Counted from the stretch's first letter, positions 1-10,020 are shown. The stretch: 64,000 nucleotides of DNA from Prolixibacteraceae bacterium UBA6029 (GCA_002429385.1 DIZL01000029.1:124001-188000), one strand, 5' to 3'. Made by a program: numbers and translations. The notes: generated by a model from the letters alone, not told the origin.

Positions 1-1008
1 TAATTCAGGCTTTTCCCACATATAAAATTTCCCTTCCTCGCCTTCGCTGTCGGCATCCAAAGCAGAATAAAATCCATTCTCAGGTGAAAGCAGTTCGCGT
101 TTAAGGAATTCCACGGTTTCAGATACGACCTGCCTGTAAAGTGAATCTGAAGTGCTTTTAAAGGCTTCGGAATACAGGCTGAGCAATTGGGCGTTGTCGT
201 AAAGCATTTTCTCGAAGTGGGGAACCTTCCACAGATCATCGGTTGAGTAACGTGCAAAACCGCCCCCGATCTGGTCGTAAAGGCCGCCAAAAGCCATTTT
301 CCGCAGGGTAAGGTACACCTGGTCCAGCAGGCTCTGATCCTGATATTGCGTTCCAGCCTGCAACAGGAATATCCAGTTGCCCGGAAGCATAAATTTTGGT
401 GCACCTTTTGTCCCTCCATTCCTGAGGTCGAACAGACTCTGCCAGTTTTTAATCAATTCGGCTATCATCAACGGATCGGCTTTTGTTCTTTCTCCTGAAA
501 CGGCGATCAGTGAATTTTGCACGATGCCCTGTTGAAGTTTTGAGGCATATTCTTCTGTTTTCGAATTATTTAGCGAATAATAATCAGACACCGCTTCCAG
601 CGACTGAACCCAGTTCTCTTTCTGAAAATAGGTTCCTGCCCAGATCGGTCTTCCGTCAGGCAAGGCGATGCAGTTAAGCGGCCAGCCTCCCCGTCCTGTT
701 AAGACCTGCACCGCTGCCATATAGATATGGTCAATGTCAGGGCGCTCCTCCCGGTCGATCTTGATGCATACAAAATTATTATTCATAACCCTTGCGACTT
801 CAGGGTCTTCAAACGATTCGTGTTCCATCACATGGCACCAGTGACAGGCTGAATAGCCAATGCTGATCAGCAAAAGCTTGTTTTCCGTTTTGGCCCTGTT
901 CAGGGCATTCTCCCCCCACGCCTGCCAGTTCACCGGATTGTGCGCATGTTGCAGCAAATAAGGAGAGGTTTCGTGAATCAGTTCGTTTGTATAGGAATGA
1001 TCATTCAT
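1..1008 (-). CDS. DUF255 / thioredoxin-fold protein (YyaL/SPATA20 type), 3' end outside the window
   Basis: This gene runs off the left edge; 336 codons are visible, about half of the usual length of the family (around 670-700 aa). I read it directly on the minus strand from the ATG at 1008. The N-terminus has the family hallmark 'ETSPYLLQHAHNPVNW' followed by 'YSACHWCHVME', with a CxxC pair at residues 55 and 58, and then 'REERPDID'. In this family a thioredoxin-like domain precedes an (alpha/alpha)6 barrel related to N-acylglucosamine epimerases/cellobiose epimerases; only the start of the barrel is visible. Substrate is unknown; a redox or sugar-related role is inference from the fold. It is divergent from the DUF6266 gene at 1381. 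Confidence 0.88.
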   Translation of the reverse strand, partial: MNDHSYTNELIHETSPYLLQHAHNPVNWQAWGENALNRAKTENKLLLISIGYSACHWCHVMEHESFEDPEVARVMNNNFVCIKIDREERPDIDHIYMAAVQVLTGRGGWPLNCIALPDGRPIWAGTYFQKENWVQSLEAVSDYYSLNNSKTEEYASKLQQGIVQNSLIAVSGERTKADPLMIAELIKNWQSLFDLRNGGTKGAPKFMLPGNWIFLLQAGTQYQDQSLLDQVYLTLRKMAFGGLYDQIGGGFARYSTDDLWKVPHFEKMLYDNAQLLSLYSEAFKSTSDSLYRQVVSETVEFLKRELLSPENGFYSALDADSEGEEGKFYMWEKPEL

Positions 1009-1234
1009 AACTTCTCTTATTGGATATCAAACAATAACAAGCTATCGAAGAGAAAGGTTTATTCTCTTGTGAAGGGATAAGACAAAATTTCACACGCTTA
1101 TCTGAAAATAAATACTTTGATGGATCGATCGTTTTCCCGGCCTGAATAATTTCCTTTTCCAGTTCTGGCCGAACCGTATACGGACAGTACACGCCTAATA
1201 CCCGCTCTTTATTATTTCATATATATTTCATTGC

Positions 1235-1292
1235 TATCTGTATATAAATGCTTAAATTTACACAGATAGAACACAGATAGAACACAGATGAT
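1235..1292. repeat. Three tandem 11-mers with an inverted half-copy upstream
   Basis: Units begin at 1260, 1271 and 1282; the first two are identical (ACACAGATAGA) and the third differs only at its end. TATCTGT at 1235-1241 is the inverse complement of ACAGATA at 1263-1269, so the block can form a small hairpin. It lies in the divergent gap 1009-1380, which otherwise shows no convincing gene. It belongs to the 11-mer class seen at 16971, 32029, 44537 and 56311. Confidence 0.6.
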
Positions 1293-1380
1293 AAAAGGTT
1301 GGTAACAGGCATTCCATGACTGAAGGTAGTTTTGATATGAATTTTGGACATAATCAGTATAAACTTTAAAAGGAAATCCA

Positions 1381-2004
1381 ATGGCTAAAATTAAAAGTAG
1401 TATTGAAGCAATGGTCTCAGGGAAGATAGGACCCGTGGTCTATTATCAGTTAAGAGGTCAACAGTATGTGCGAACAGTACAGGATCGGAAAAAGGATTCA
1501 TGGTCTCCGCAGCAGAAGTTGCACAGGCAACGCTTCAGCAAGGTCATTCAGCTCTGGAAACAGCTTAAATCGACGCATATAGCCCCAATCTGGAAGCTGG
1601 CGACACAAGAGATGAACGGGTATATATATTTTATGAAGATTAACATGCCTGCTTTTGGCCCTGACGGCAGCCTTACTAATCCACGGGAGCTTCAGCTTTC
1701 GTCCGGAAAGCTGCGTTTGCCGCTGGATTTGGCAGCTTCGAGGCAGGCTGCGGGGATTTCAACGATAGCCGTAAGCTGGGAGAACGATCCGAATTTAAAA
1801 GAGGTACGGTTGCAGGATGAACTCATGATGGTAAGCTATGCCAACGGGGTTTATTCGGTGCTAAGCCCCACAGGACTGGAGAGAAGCGCGCAAAGCGGTA
1901 CGTTTACCTTGCCGGTAATGCCAGCTGCTGCCACTCATGTTTACCTGTTCTTTGCTTCCAAAGATAAGCTGGAATATACGGAGAGTGTGTGTTTTGAGAT
2001 TTAG
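1381..2004 (+). CDS. DUF6266-family protein
   Basis: A 207-aa protein that begins 'MAKIKSSIEAMVSGKIGP' and then 'VVYYQLRGQQYVRT', the pattern of the Bacteroidota DUF6266 family: a short N-terminal segment with a G-K-(I/V)-G motif, then helices rich in Q/W/R, then a beta-rich C-terminal half. No signal peptide or membrane segment is seen. The length fits the family (about 200-210 aa). Function is unknown. An AT-rich leader ending 'AAAAGGAAATCCA' precedes the ATG. It is monocistronic: the upstream gene is divergent and the downstream gene convergent. Confidence 0.75.
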   Translation: MAKIKSSIEAMVSGKIGPVVYYQLRGQQYVRTVQDRKKDSWSPQQKLHRQRFSKVIQLWKQLKSTHIAPIWKLATQEMNGYIYFMKINMPAFGPDGSLTNPRELQLSSGKLRLPLDLAASRQAAGISTIAVSWENDPNLKEVRLQDELMMVSYANGVYSVLSPTGLERSAQSGTFTLPVMPAAATHVYLFFASKDKLEYTESVCFEI

Positions 2005-2013
2005 GGGCAAAGG

Positions 2014-2030
2014 GCATGGAGCATGGAGTC
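2014..2030. repeat. Two exact tandem heptamers (GCATGGA)
   Basis: GCATGGA at 2014-2020 and 2021-2027 directly after the DUF6266 stop codon. No inverted partner is visible nearby. This could be a remnant or seed of the heptamer class described elsewhere in the window. Confidence 0.35.
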
Positions 2031-2079
2031 ATACAGAAATAAATCTAAAGCTTCCTTGTAGTTGGCGTATCGTCAGGAG

Positions 2080-2862
2080 TCAAATCTCAATTTCACCTTT
2101 CAGGTAGGTTACGGCATGGCCGGCAATAAGCACACGGTCGCCGGAAAGGGTGCACCACAATTGCCCGCCACGGTCAGAAAGCTGAAGTGCGGTTAATTCC
2201 TTTTTATTTAACTTTTCCGACCAGAACGGTACCAATAAGGTATGGGCTGAACCTGTTACCGGATCTTCATCAATGCCTACTTTGGGGGCAAAAAAACGAC
2301 TAACAAAATCGACAGTTGTTCCTTTTGCAGTGACAATGATGCCGCGTGCATCAGTCTGTTTCAGTAAATGAAAATTGGGCCTCATATTCCTGATAGATTC
2401 TTCTGACTCGAATAATAAAAGATGTTTAGTTCTACCTTTAAATTCGGCAATTGGTTGTGCTCCCAAAGCTTTCGAAAAATCGGGATTCATCTCTTCTGAA
2501 TTTACAAGATCAGCAGGAAAATCGAGCTGTAACTTATCTCCAGTTTTTACAACAGTCAATATTCCGCTTTGACTGTTAAACGAAATCGCCTCATCCTTAA
2601 AGTTCAATTCATTAAAAAGAATATGAGCTGTCGCTAATGTTGCATGACCGCATAGATTTACTTCAGTCTTTGGGGTGAACCAGCGAATGTGGAAATGATC
2701 GTTTTCAGGAATAAAAAAGGCGGTTTCTGAAAGATTATTTTCAACGGCAATCTGTTGCAGGATTTCGTCGGACAGCCATTCGTCCAAAGGCACAACTGCT
2801 GCGGGATTTCCTTTAAAAAGTCTGGAGGTAAAAGCATCTGCCTGAAAGAGCTGAAGTTTCAT
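2080..2862 (-). CDS. PhzF-family isomerase/epimerase-like protein
   Basis: A 260-aa protein with the PhzF fold signature: 'FQADAFTSRLFKGNPAAVV' at the N-terminus, 'NNLSETAFF' with the presumed catalytic glutamate at residue 46, 'GHATLATAH' around residue 75, and 'GIDEDPVTGSAH' in the C-terminal half. It is at the short end of the family range. In phenazine producers PhzF isomerises trans-2,3-dihydro-3-hydroxyanthranilate, but no other phenazine gene is here, so a stand-alone isomerase with an unidentified small substrate is more likely. It starts 3 nt after the stop of the TonB-dependent receptor and is probably co-transcribed with it. Confidence 0.85.
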   Translation of the reverse strand: MKLQLFQADAFTSRLFKGNPAAVVPLDEWLSDEILQQIAVENNLSETAFFIPENDHFHIRWFTPKTEVNLCGHATLATAHILFNELNFKDEAISFNSQSGILTVVKTGDKLQLDFPADLVNSEEMNPDFSKALGAQPIAEFKGRTKHLLLFESEESIRNMRPNFHLLKQTDARGIIVTAKGTTVDFVSRFFAPKVGIDEDPVTGSAHTLLVPFWSEKLNKKELTALQLSDRGGQLWCTLSGDRVLIAGHAVTYLKGEIEI

Positions 2863-2865
2863 CGC

Positions 2866-5373
2866 TTAAAATTTAACAGTCAGTTTCATGTTTAATTTCC
2901 GTTTGGTCAGGTAATTCGGAACACCGTACATGTCACCCGAATTATTTGCTACCCAAAGATACGAAATGGTATTGTTAATGCCCAGCAGATTGAAGACTTC
3001 GAGGCTCAGCCACATCTCTTTAATACCGTTGAGCGCCTTGTTGTGATAGGTGCGGTGATCCTCGTTAATCAATACTTTCGAAAGGCCAAGGTCGATGCGC
3101 CGGTAGGGGGGTATGCGGAAAACATCCATGTATCTGGGTGAATTCGGTGGCCCGGTTGGAAGCCTTGAACCGTAAAAGGCGGTCATGTGCATTTTCCAGG
3201 TAGGGTTTCCGGGGAAATAATCCTGAAAGAAAACACTGAAGTTGAAGCGCTGATCGGTAGGACGCGGAATGTATCCGGGATGAATAATCTGACTGCTTGC
3301 ACGCACCTGGTCTGGAGTTACTCCGGGAACGATGATTTCGCCGGCTGCATTATAATACTTGTAATAAAAGTCGCCGAGAATGTCTTCTTCGGTTTTCATG
3401 ATTGATAAGCTGGCCCAGGATTCAATTCCGCTTACAAATTCGCCGTTAACCTTCATATCCAGACCTGTTGCATATCCTTTGGCCTGCTGATCGGGCATAT
3501 AGGTGATGCGCACATTGTCAATCTGGTAGGGGGTCAGGTTGGTCATGAATTTGTAATACATTTCGGAGGTGAATTTAAAGGGTCGGTCCCATGCCCTGAA
3601 AATGTAGTCGGTGCCAAGAACCACTTGTGACGATCGCTGGGCCTTGGTGTTGGGATATATTTTCCCGCTCTGGTCCTTTAATTCCTTGTAAAACGGGGGT
3701 TGATCGTAGATTCCGCCTGACAGATGAAAGACAAAGTTGGCATCCCAATCAGGATAATAACGCAGGATCCCACGGGGACTGAGCAAAAACTCATTGTTGT
3801 AAGACCAATAGCTGGAACGAATACCTGCAGTGGCATACAATGAACCTCTCCGGATCGGGATCTGGTAGGTATCCTGAGCGTAAGCATTCAGGCGGGTGGA
3901 GTTCATGCTATAGTTGGTATTCGTGGTGCTGTAAAGATTGATTGCACTTCCGTTGTAAGGAATGGCATAACCAGTGGAATCACGTAGGATCCATTCGTTC
4001 ATCCGGTCGTTAATCTTTTCAACCTGAGCTTTGACACCCCAGTTTAAGAGGTGATGTTCGGAGTTGTAGGCTCCCTTGTGCTCGAAACTGTAAACGGAGG
4101 CATCAAGGTAATTCCGGGCATGATTTATAAAATTTCCGACTCCTATGTTCAGAACGCTGTCACCCAGATTTTTTGATCCCAGGTTACGTTCCAGTTCATT
4201 CAGATAATAACTACCGTCAATATCGTAGGTTTCCTGTTCTTTGGAATTGTATGCAGAAGCAATGAATTTCAGGTTTAGCCATTCGTTGGGATGGTAATTG
4301 GCCACCAAAGCCCCTGTAGCGGTTATAAATTTGTCCACTTCCTGGCCTTCAAAGTATATGGTTGCACTATAGGCCGAATCCCAGGTGCCGAAGCTTGTTT
4401 TTCGGGTTTGGGGAATAAAGCTATATGTGTTTTGCGCCAGGTTTCCAAGGAATGAAATATCAAATGATTTGCTGAATTTGTAGGTTAAATAGGCCTGGGC
4501 ATCGATGAAATTAGGGTCGTATTCCCCTTTGGTGTCGAGCGAACCCAGCAAGTACCGGTTAGTTTTATAACGAACACCTGTGATATATGAAAACTTGCCG
4601 TTTTTACTAAGGTCTTCCAATTCAAGAGAACCTCCCAGTAAACTTGCAGAGGCCGATCCGGCGAACTTAGTAGGTTTTCGGTATTTGATATCAAGAACCG
4701 ATGACATTTTATCACCGTATTTGGCATCAAATCCTCCGGCTGAGAATTCGATGGAGGAGACCATGTCGGAATTGATGAAACTCATTCCTTCCTGTTGTCC
4801 TGAGCGGATCAGCAATGGCCGGTACACTTCGATGTCGTTGACGTAGACCAGGTTCTCATCGAAATTTCCACCTCGTACGGAATACTGTGAACTTAGCTCG
4901 TTATTGGAGGATACACCTGGAAGTGTTTTAATCAATGCCTCCACACCTCCGGTTCCCGCATCGGTCATTGAGGTCAGGTATTTGGCATCAATACGGTCGA
5001 GGCTGGTTTTGTTCCGCTGATGCTGAACGACTTGTACTTCATCGATTTTCTGATCAGTTTGCTGAAGCGTGACTTTCATTTCAATCTTTTGTTCTTCGCC
5101 GGCAGTGATGGTCTTTTCAACGGGGGTATAGCCAACCGTCGAATATACGATTATGACCTGCTTCTTTGCCGGAATACGAAGGAGATAGGCGCCATCACGG
5201 TTTGAAACTGTACCGATGGTGGTGTTCTTCAATGAAATATTAGCCTGTTCGAGAGGTTTGCCGTTTTGATCGGTTACTTTGCCAAATAAAGTGGCATTAT
5301 TGCTTTGAGCAAATAAGTGGGTGACGCTTAGAAACAGAAGGATAAAGATGAAAATAGATTTAGTTGACCTCAT
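2866..5373 (-). CDS. TonB-dependent outer-membrane receptor with carboxypeptidase-like regulatory domain
   Basis: An 835-aa protein with an N-terminal signal peptide ending near 'HLFAQ'. A carboxypeptidase D regulatory-like domain follows (about residues 27-110, 'GKVTDQNGKPLEQANI'), then a TonB plug (about 115-235, with 'IKTLPGVSSNNELSSQYSVR') and a beta-barrel to the C-terminus, which ends in the typical aromatic 'LTVKF'. It should import a ligand across the outer membrane using ExbB/ExbD/TonB, encoded here at 52.6-55.5 kb. No SusD partner is adjacent, so it is not a classical polysaccharide locus; the ligand cannot be told from sequence. Its neighbours are the MEMO-like gene 97 nt upstream and the PhzF-like gene 3 nt downstream, same strand. 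Confidence 0.92.
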   Translation of the reverse strand: MRSTKSIFIFILLFLSVTHLFAQSNNATLFGKVTDQNGKPLEQANISLKNTTIGTVSNRDGAYLLRIPAKKQVIIVYSTVGYTPVEKTITAGEEQKIEMKVTLQQTDQKIDEVQVVQHQRNKTSLDRIDAKYLTSMTDAGTGGVEALIKTLPGVSSNNELSSQYSVRGGNFDENLVYVNDIEVYRPLLIRSGQQEGMSFINSDMVSSIEFSAGGFDAKYGDKMSSVLDIKYRKPTKFAGSASASLLGGSLELEDLSKNGKFSYITGVRYKTNRYLLGSLDTKGEYDPNFIDAQAYLTYKFSKSFDISFLGNLAQNTYSFIPQTRKTSFGTWDSAYSATIYFEGQEVDKFITATGALVANYHPNEWLNLKFIASAYNSKEQETYDIDGSYYLNELERNLGSKNLGDSVLNIGVGNFINHARNYLDASVYSFEHKGAYNSEHHLLNWGVKAQVEKINDRMNEWILRDSTGYAIPYNGSAINLYSTTNTNYSMNSTRLNAYAQDTYQIPIRRGSLYATAGIRSSYWSYNNEFLLSPRGILRYYPDWDANFVFHLSGGIYDQPPFYKELKDQSGKIYPNTKAQRSSQVVLGTDYIFRAWDRPFKFTSEMYYKFMTNLTPYQIDNVRITYMPDQQAKGYATGLDMKVNGEFVSGIESWASLSIMKTEEDILGDFYYKYYNAAGEIIVPGVTPDQVRASSQIIHPGYIPRPTDQRFNFSVFFQDYFPGNPTWKMHMTAFYGSRLPTGPPNSPRYMDVFRIPPYRRIDLGLSKVLINEDHRTYHNKALNGIKEMWLSLEVFNLLGINNTISYLWVANNSGDMYGVPNYLTKRKLNMKLTVKF

Positions 5374-5469
5374 GCCGGCAAAAATAATATTTCTCTTAGA
5401 TTTAACTGTTAAGTATCTTATTAATTGTTTTTGTTGGAGAGTTTTTGTAAAAAAACTGCTTTAGTCAAC

Positions 5470-6552
5470 TTATTTGTACCCGATCGCAGCATAGCCTACC
5501 CAGTGATGCAAGGTTGCAATGGCTGTTTTGCCCATTTTAAGGTCTTCAACAGTCAGAGGTTTATGAGCAATACTTGTGGAATATCCCATTTTTATTCCTT
5601 CGGGTATTCTTTCCCTGCTGACCTGGCTCAGGTACATTCCGGTCAGCAATCCAAATGGCACACTATAGCGCCCGCACCAGGGCCACTGGTAATCGCGCCA
5701 GTTTCCAGGCTGCACCGTGAAGTTGAAAAATTTATGAATAGACGCAGAATCAATCCTTGGAAGCAAAGAACTACTGATAATTTCATTTTCGTGATTAACG
5801 GCCTTTTCATAGCCTCCTTTATCGCAGCCATATGTGGCGTAATTTTTACCTCCCCATTCTTCATCGCCATAGTGAACGGCATCGTTTGAAATCACCAATG
5901 CAATATCCTTGCCCCACTTCAGTTTGTTTTTCTTCATGGCCTGATCGATAGCTTGTGCCAATTCCGTTGAATATTTTTCCATCAGGACAAAATCCATAGC
6001 AGGAATCAGGATGGGAATAATCTGAATGTCGCGGTTGTGGTACTGAAGGAATGGCACAATGGCTTCAATGGAATGTTCAGCTTGTTGTAAACTGTCGTGA
6101 ACGATGTAATCCTCTTTGGGCAAGTTTTTGAGGAGTTCTTCGCGTAAAGGAGAAATTTTCATGTTCCCGTAAGGTTCTTTCCATTCACTAAAACTGTCGA
6201 ACACCAGCTTTTGCTCTACATTGAACTTTTTTGCCTTATGCGCCACCCCGAAAACGATGATGGTTTTCGCCTTGATATATGGCAACAGGCTCTCGTATAG
6301 AAATCCGGCATAAGCATAATCGTCGTGCGGACAAATTCCGATTCTGAAAGTTGTATTTACATTCAGTTGGTTCAGCTTTTTTACAGAATCAATAGATGTT
6401 CCATAGATTCTGTGAATCCTTTTAATAATTGAATCCATCTGCCATGCCTGTGTAGCAAAACCAATGGTATCAATAGGCTGTCTTGTTTTTTTCTGTGCGT
6501 TTAACTGGATGGAGAATAAAAAGATTATTGAAAATAAAATCAGATTCTTCAT
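5470..6552 (-). CDS. Exported MEMO-family (AmmeMemoRadiSam protein B-like) protein
   Basis: A 360-aa protein with a signal peptide (about residues 1-19). The body matches the MEMO fold: 'GICPHDDYAYAGFLYES' corresponds to the family's P-H-x-x-Y-x-Y-S-G block, and 'TIIVFGVAHKAKKF' to the G-x-x-H block; later 'LVISNDAVHYG' is the conserved S-x-D-x-x-H-Y-G-type block. MEMO proteins are related to non-heme iron dioxygenases, and human MEMO1 binds metal. The presence of a signal peptide suggests a periplasmic or envelope version. No radical-SAM or AMMECR1 partner is next to it. Confidence 0.8.
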   Translation of the reverse strand: MKNLILFSIIFLFSIQLNAQKKTRQPIDTIGFATQAWQMDSIIKRIHRIYGTSIDSVKKLNQLNVNTTFRIGICPHDDYAYAGFLYESLLPYIKAKTIIVFGVAHKAKKFNVEQKLVFDSFSEWKEPYGNMKISPLREELLKNLPKEDYIVHDSLQQAEHSIEAIVPFLQYHNRDIQIIPILIPAMDFVLMEKYSTELAQAIDQAMKKNKLKWGKDIALVISNDAVHYGDEEWGGKNYATYGCDKGGYEKAVNHENEIISSSLLPRIDSASIHKFFNFTVQPGNWRDYQWPWCGRYSVPFGLLTGMYLSQVSRERIPEGIKMGYSTSIAHKPLTVEDLKMGKTAIATLHHWVGYAAIGYK

Positions 6553-6673
6553 AAAAATTGATAAATTAGGAACTCAAAGATAAGACTCTTTTTTACGAAA
6601 TATAGAAATTTCTGATCCGGTGAAATTGAAAAGGGAAGATTTGCCGGATTAAACTTTAAACCTGGAATATATT

Positions 6674-7105
6674 ATGGCATCACGCGACTATCTTATCCGC
6701 CAAATTGAAGAAATGGGACTTTTCCTGGCGATTCTGTTACGCCGGATCTTAAAAATGAAAGAGGAGAAACAACAGGAACAAGTTGGGGCTGTTATACGCG
6801 AAGCCTTGATCAGCGAGTTGAAACTGGATATCGATCAGGTGGTTGTTCTTGAGAATGAAGACTTTTTAGCTGTTATTAAGGAACACTTAACGAGCGAAAA
6901 TCAGATGGATCAGCTTGCCGACATTCTCAAAGAGCTTGGACAGGATATCAATCAGTCATTTTCACCCACCAAGGAGGCCTATCTGCGGAAATCATTGCTT
7001 TTGTTTACCTGGCTGCAGGAGTCGACAACTAATTTTTCCTATGAGCGAAAGATAAAAATACAGGAGATTCTGGAGTGTTTAAGGATCAGCGGTTTATTGG
7101 AATAA
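6674..7105 (+). CDS. Helical hypothetical protein (DUF6483-like?)
   Basis: A 143-aa protein, predicted all-helical, with no signal peptide. The N-terminus 'RDYLIRQIEEMGLFLAILL' resembles the start of small TPR-like proteins grouped as DUF6483, but I am not certain of the family. The C-terminal half carries a TPR-like pair of helices ('LLLFTWLQEST', 'KIQEILECLRISGLL'). It is a single gene, convergent with uvrA (38 nt between the ends) and divergent from the MEMO-like gene. No function can be assigned. Confidence 0.7.
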   Translation: MASRDYLIRQIEEMGLFLAILLRRILKMKEEKQQEQVGAVIREALISELKLDIDQVVVLENEDFLAVIKEHLTSENQMDQLADILKELGQDINQSFSPTKEAYLRKSLLLFTWLQESTTNFSYERKIKIQEILECLRISGLLE

Positions 7106-7142
7106 GTTTTTTAATACTGACATTTCCCCAATGACTTTACTT

Positions 7143-9947
7143 TTAGAGCTTTCCTTTCAATGCAAGGCCTGTGTATGATTGAGGAATATTCACCAGATCT
7201 TCGGGCTTTCCTTCAAAGATTACATATCCGCCTTCTTTTCCTCCTTCAGGGCCAAGGTCGATTACCCAATCGGCACATTTGATTACGTCCAGGTTGTGCT
7301 CAATGATGATGATGCTATGCCCGCGTGAAATAAGTGCATTGAATGAATCGAGCAATTTGCGAATATCATGGAAATGTAGTCCTGTAGTTGGTTCATCAAA
7401 AATAAATAAGGACGGGCTCCCTTTTTCCTTTGCGAGAAATGAAGCCAGTTTTATGCGCTGACTTTCACCGCCAGACAAGGTACTGGATGACTGTCCAAGT
7501 TTGACATAGCCCAAACCAACGTCCTGTAATGGTTTTAGCAGTTTTGCTATCTTTTTTGAGGAAGTTGATTTGTGACTGCCGAAGAAATCGATGGCTTCAT
7601 CTACCGTTAAATCAAGGATGTCGTATATGTTTTTCTCTTCAAAGGTAATTTCCAGTATTTCGTCCCTGAAGCGTTTGCCTTTGCAGCTTTCGCATTGCAG
7701 ATGGATGTCGGCCATGAACTGCATTTCGACCGTGATTTCGCCTTCACCCTGGCATTCTTCACAACGGCCCCCTTCGATGTTGAACGAAAAATGAGAAGGT
7801 TTAAACCCATTGAACTTTGAACTTTGCAGTTCGGAGTATAATTTCCTGATTTCGTCATAGACTTTCAGGTAGGTTGCGGGGTTCGATCGTGATGATTTAC
7901 CGATTGGGTTCTGGTCAACGAATTCGACAGAAGAAATAAGGTTGATATCACCCCTGATCATATCATGCTGGCCGGTTTTTTCACTGAAGCCTCCAAACAT
8001 CTTTGCAAGGGCAGGATACAGCACTTTGGTGATGAGAGACGATTTCCCGGAGCCGCTTACCCCAGTTACCACACAGATGGTGTTCAGCGGGAATTTGACA
8101 CTAATATTTTTGAGGTTGTTCTCGCGGGCACCTGTAATTTCAATGTAATTGGTCCATTTTCTCCGGCTAAGAGGAATGTCTATTTTTTCGCGACCTGTCA
8201 GGTATTTGGCGGTCATGCTTTGGGACGAGGCTTCCAGCTGTTCATGAGTTCCCTGGAAAACAACTTCCCCCCCGAGCCTTCCTGCAAGGGGGCCGATATC
8301 GATAATTTCATCCGCCTCGCGCATGATTTCTTCGTCGTGTTCAACTACCAGTACCGAATTACCTAGTTCCTGCAATTTCCGCAGAACGCGAATGAGTCGT
8401 CCGGTATCTCTTGAATGAAGACCAATGCTGGGTTCATCAAGGATATACATCGAGCCAACTAAGCTGCTTCCAAGCGAGGTGGCCAGGTTGATACGCTGCG
8501 ATTCGCCGCCTGATAAGGTCGATGAAAGCCTGTTCAGGCTTAAATAGCCTAAACCGACATCAGTTAAAAATTCAAGACGGTTGTTTATTTCGGTTAGAAT
8601 ACGCTCGGCAATTTTTATTTCATGATCCGAAAGCTTCAGTTTCAGAAAGAATTCCTGCAGTTCATCGATGGGAAGCAATACCAAATCCTGGACTGATTTA
8701 CCACCCACCTTCACGTACATGGCTTCCTTTTTCAGGCGTGTTCCTAGGCAATCGGGGCAATTGGTTTTCCCACGGTATCTCGAAAGCATGACCCGGGACT
8801 GGATTTTATAAACGTTTTCTTCCAGCATTTTAAAGAACTGGTTAAGTCCCTGGAAATATTTGTTACCTGTCCATAACAATTGACGTTGCTCAGTATTGAG
8901 CTCATAAAAAGGTTTGTGGATGGGGAAATCAAATTTTTCAGCAGCGTAGACCAACTCGTCTTTCCATTCTTTCATCTTGTCGCCCTTCCAGCAGGCTACT
9001 GCATCCTGATAAACGGACAGGGATTTGTTGGGAATAACCAGATCTTCGTCAATCCCGATTACTTTACCGTATCCTTCACAGGTTTTACAGGCACCGATCG
9101 GATTGTTAAAGCTAAACATGTGTACGGAAGGTTCTTCAAATTCAATACCGTCAGCCTCGAACAGATTGGAAAAATGCTCTTCCCTGATTTGCGGATCTTC
9201 AAATATTTTGATGATACATTCACCGTGGCCTTCAAAGAAGGCGGTCTGAACGGAGTCTGCAATGCGGCTGAAATTGTCTTCATCATTGATCACCGTTGCC
9301 CGGTCGATCACAATGTTGCATTTCTCATCCTTGTACAGTTCCTGATTGTTTTCACTCAGGAGTTCATCGATTTTGCGGACTTCATTATTTATTTCAAGAC
9401 GGGTAAAGCCCTGCTGAAGCAATAATTCCGCTTCCTGAAGCATGGTGCGTCCATTTTTGATTTGAAGGGGGGCGCCGATCATGAACCGTGTGTTTTCAGG
9501 AAATGACTGAATATAGTTGATCACATCGCTGACATGATGCTGTTTGACCTCTTTTCCTGAAATGGGGGAGATGGTCTTCCCGGCACGGGCGAAAAGTAAT
9601 TTCAGGTAGTCGTAAATCTCGGTTGAGGTGCCTACCGTTGAACGCGGATTACGTGTATTTACTTTTTGCTCAATGGCAATTGCAGGGGGAATACCTTTGA
9701 TGTAATCCACTTCGGGCTTATTTATTCTTCCTAAAAACTGCCGTGCATAAGCCGATAAACTTTCGACATACCGACGCTGACCTTCGGCATACAGGGTGTC
9801 AAAAGCCAGAGATGATTTTCCTGAGCCCGATAATCCACTGATAACTATAAACTTATTGCGGTGTATGTTTAGATCAATATTCTTTAAATTGTGAACCCTG
9901 GCACCCTTAATCTGGATGTAGGAAGTAAAATTTGAAGGAGAACTCAT
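7143..9947 (-). CDS. uvrA: UvrABC excinuclease ATPase subunit UvrA
   Basis: A 934-aa protein, normal for UvrA, the damage-recognition ATPase of nucleotide excision repair. It shows two ABC modules: the first Walker A 'GLSGSGKSSLAFDT' near residue 40 and the second 'GVSGSGKSSLI' near residue 635. There are two 'LSGGESQRI' signatures and two Walker B segments ending 'LDEPS'/'FDEPT'. Zinc-binding cysteine clusters are seen as 'CKTCEGYG...CPDCLG' and 'CEECQGEG...CESCKGK'. Nothing is truncated. It is divergent from the ECF sigma factor and has a -7-like motif upstream. Confidence 0.98.
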   Translation of the reverse strand: MSSPSNFTSYIQIKGARVHNLKNIDLNIHRNKFIVISGLSGSGKSSLAFDTLYAEGQRRYVESLSAYARQFLGRINKPEVDYIKGIPPAIAIEQKVNTRNPRSTVGTSTEIYDYLKLLFARAGKTISPISGKEVKQHHVSDVINYIQSFPENTRFMIGAPLQIKNGRTMLQEAELLLQQGFTRLEINNEVRKIDELLSENNQELYKDEKCNIVIDRATVINDEDNFSRIADSVQTAFFEGHGECIIKIFEDPQIREEHFSNLFEADGIEFEEPSVHMFSFNNPIGACKTCEGYGKVIGIDEDLVIPNKSLSVYQDAVACWKGDKMKEWKDELVYAAEKFDFPIHKPFYELNTEQRQLLWTGNKYFQGLNQFFKMLEENVYKIQSRVMLSRYRGKTNCPDCLGTRLKKEAMYVKVGGKSVQDLVLLPIDELQEFFLKLKLSDHEIKIAERILTEINNRLEFLTDVGLGYLSLNRLSSTLSGGESQRINLATSLGSSLVGSMYILDEPSIGLHSRDTGRLIRVLRKLQELGNSVLVVEHDEEIMREADEIIDIGPLAGRLGGEVVFQGTHEQLEASSQSMTAKYLTGREKIDIPLSRRKWTNYIEITGARENNLKNISVKFPLNTICVVTGVSGSGKSSLITKVLYPALAKMFGGFSEKTGQHDMIRGDINLISSVEFVDQNPIGKSSRSNPATYLKVYDEIRKLYSELQSSKFNGFKPSHFSFNIEGGRCEECQGEGEITVEMQFMADIHLQCESCKGKRFRDEILEITFEEKNIYDILDLTVDEAIDFFGSHKSTSSKKIAKLLKPLQDVGLGYVKLGQSSSTLSGGESQRIKLASFLAKEKGSPSLFIFDEPTTGLHFHDIRKLLDSFNALISRGHSIIIIEHNLDVIKCADWVIDLGPEGGKEGGYVIFEGKPEDLVNIPQSYTGLALKGKL

Positions 9948-10012
9948 TTGTTATGTTATTAAATATGCAAATAATTTGTTTTATTAAAAAAAAAGGTTCA
10001 CTTTTACAGACA

Positions 10013-10020
10013 CAAAATTA
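10013..10020 (-). promoter_or_regulatory. Candidate -7 element for uvrA
   Basis: On the minus strand this octamer reads TAATTTTG, a match to the Bacteroidota -7 consensus TAnnTTTG, 66 nt upstream of the uvrA ATG. I see no good TTTG at the expected -33 spacing, so the call is tentative. Confidence 0.35.

Noticed and set aside
1001..1192. 63-codon minus-strand frame upstream of the DUF255 gene
   Set aside because: It overlaps the start of the DUF255 gene in another frame and has no recognisable features.
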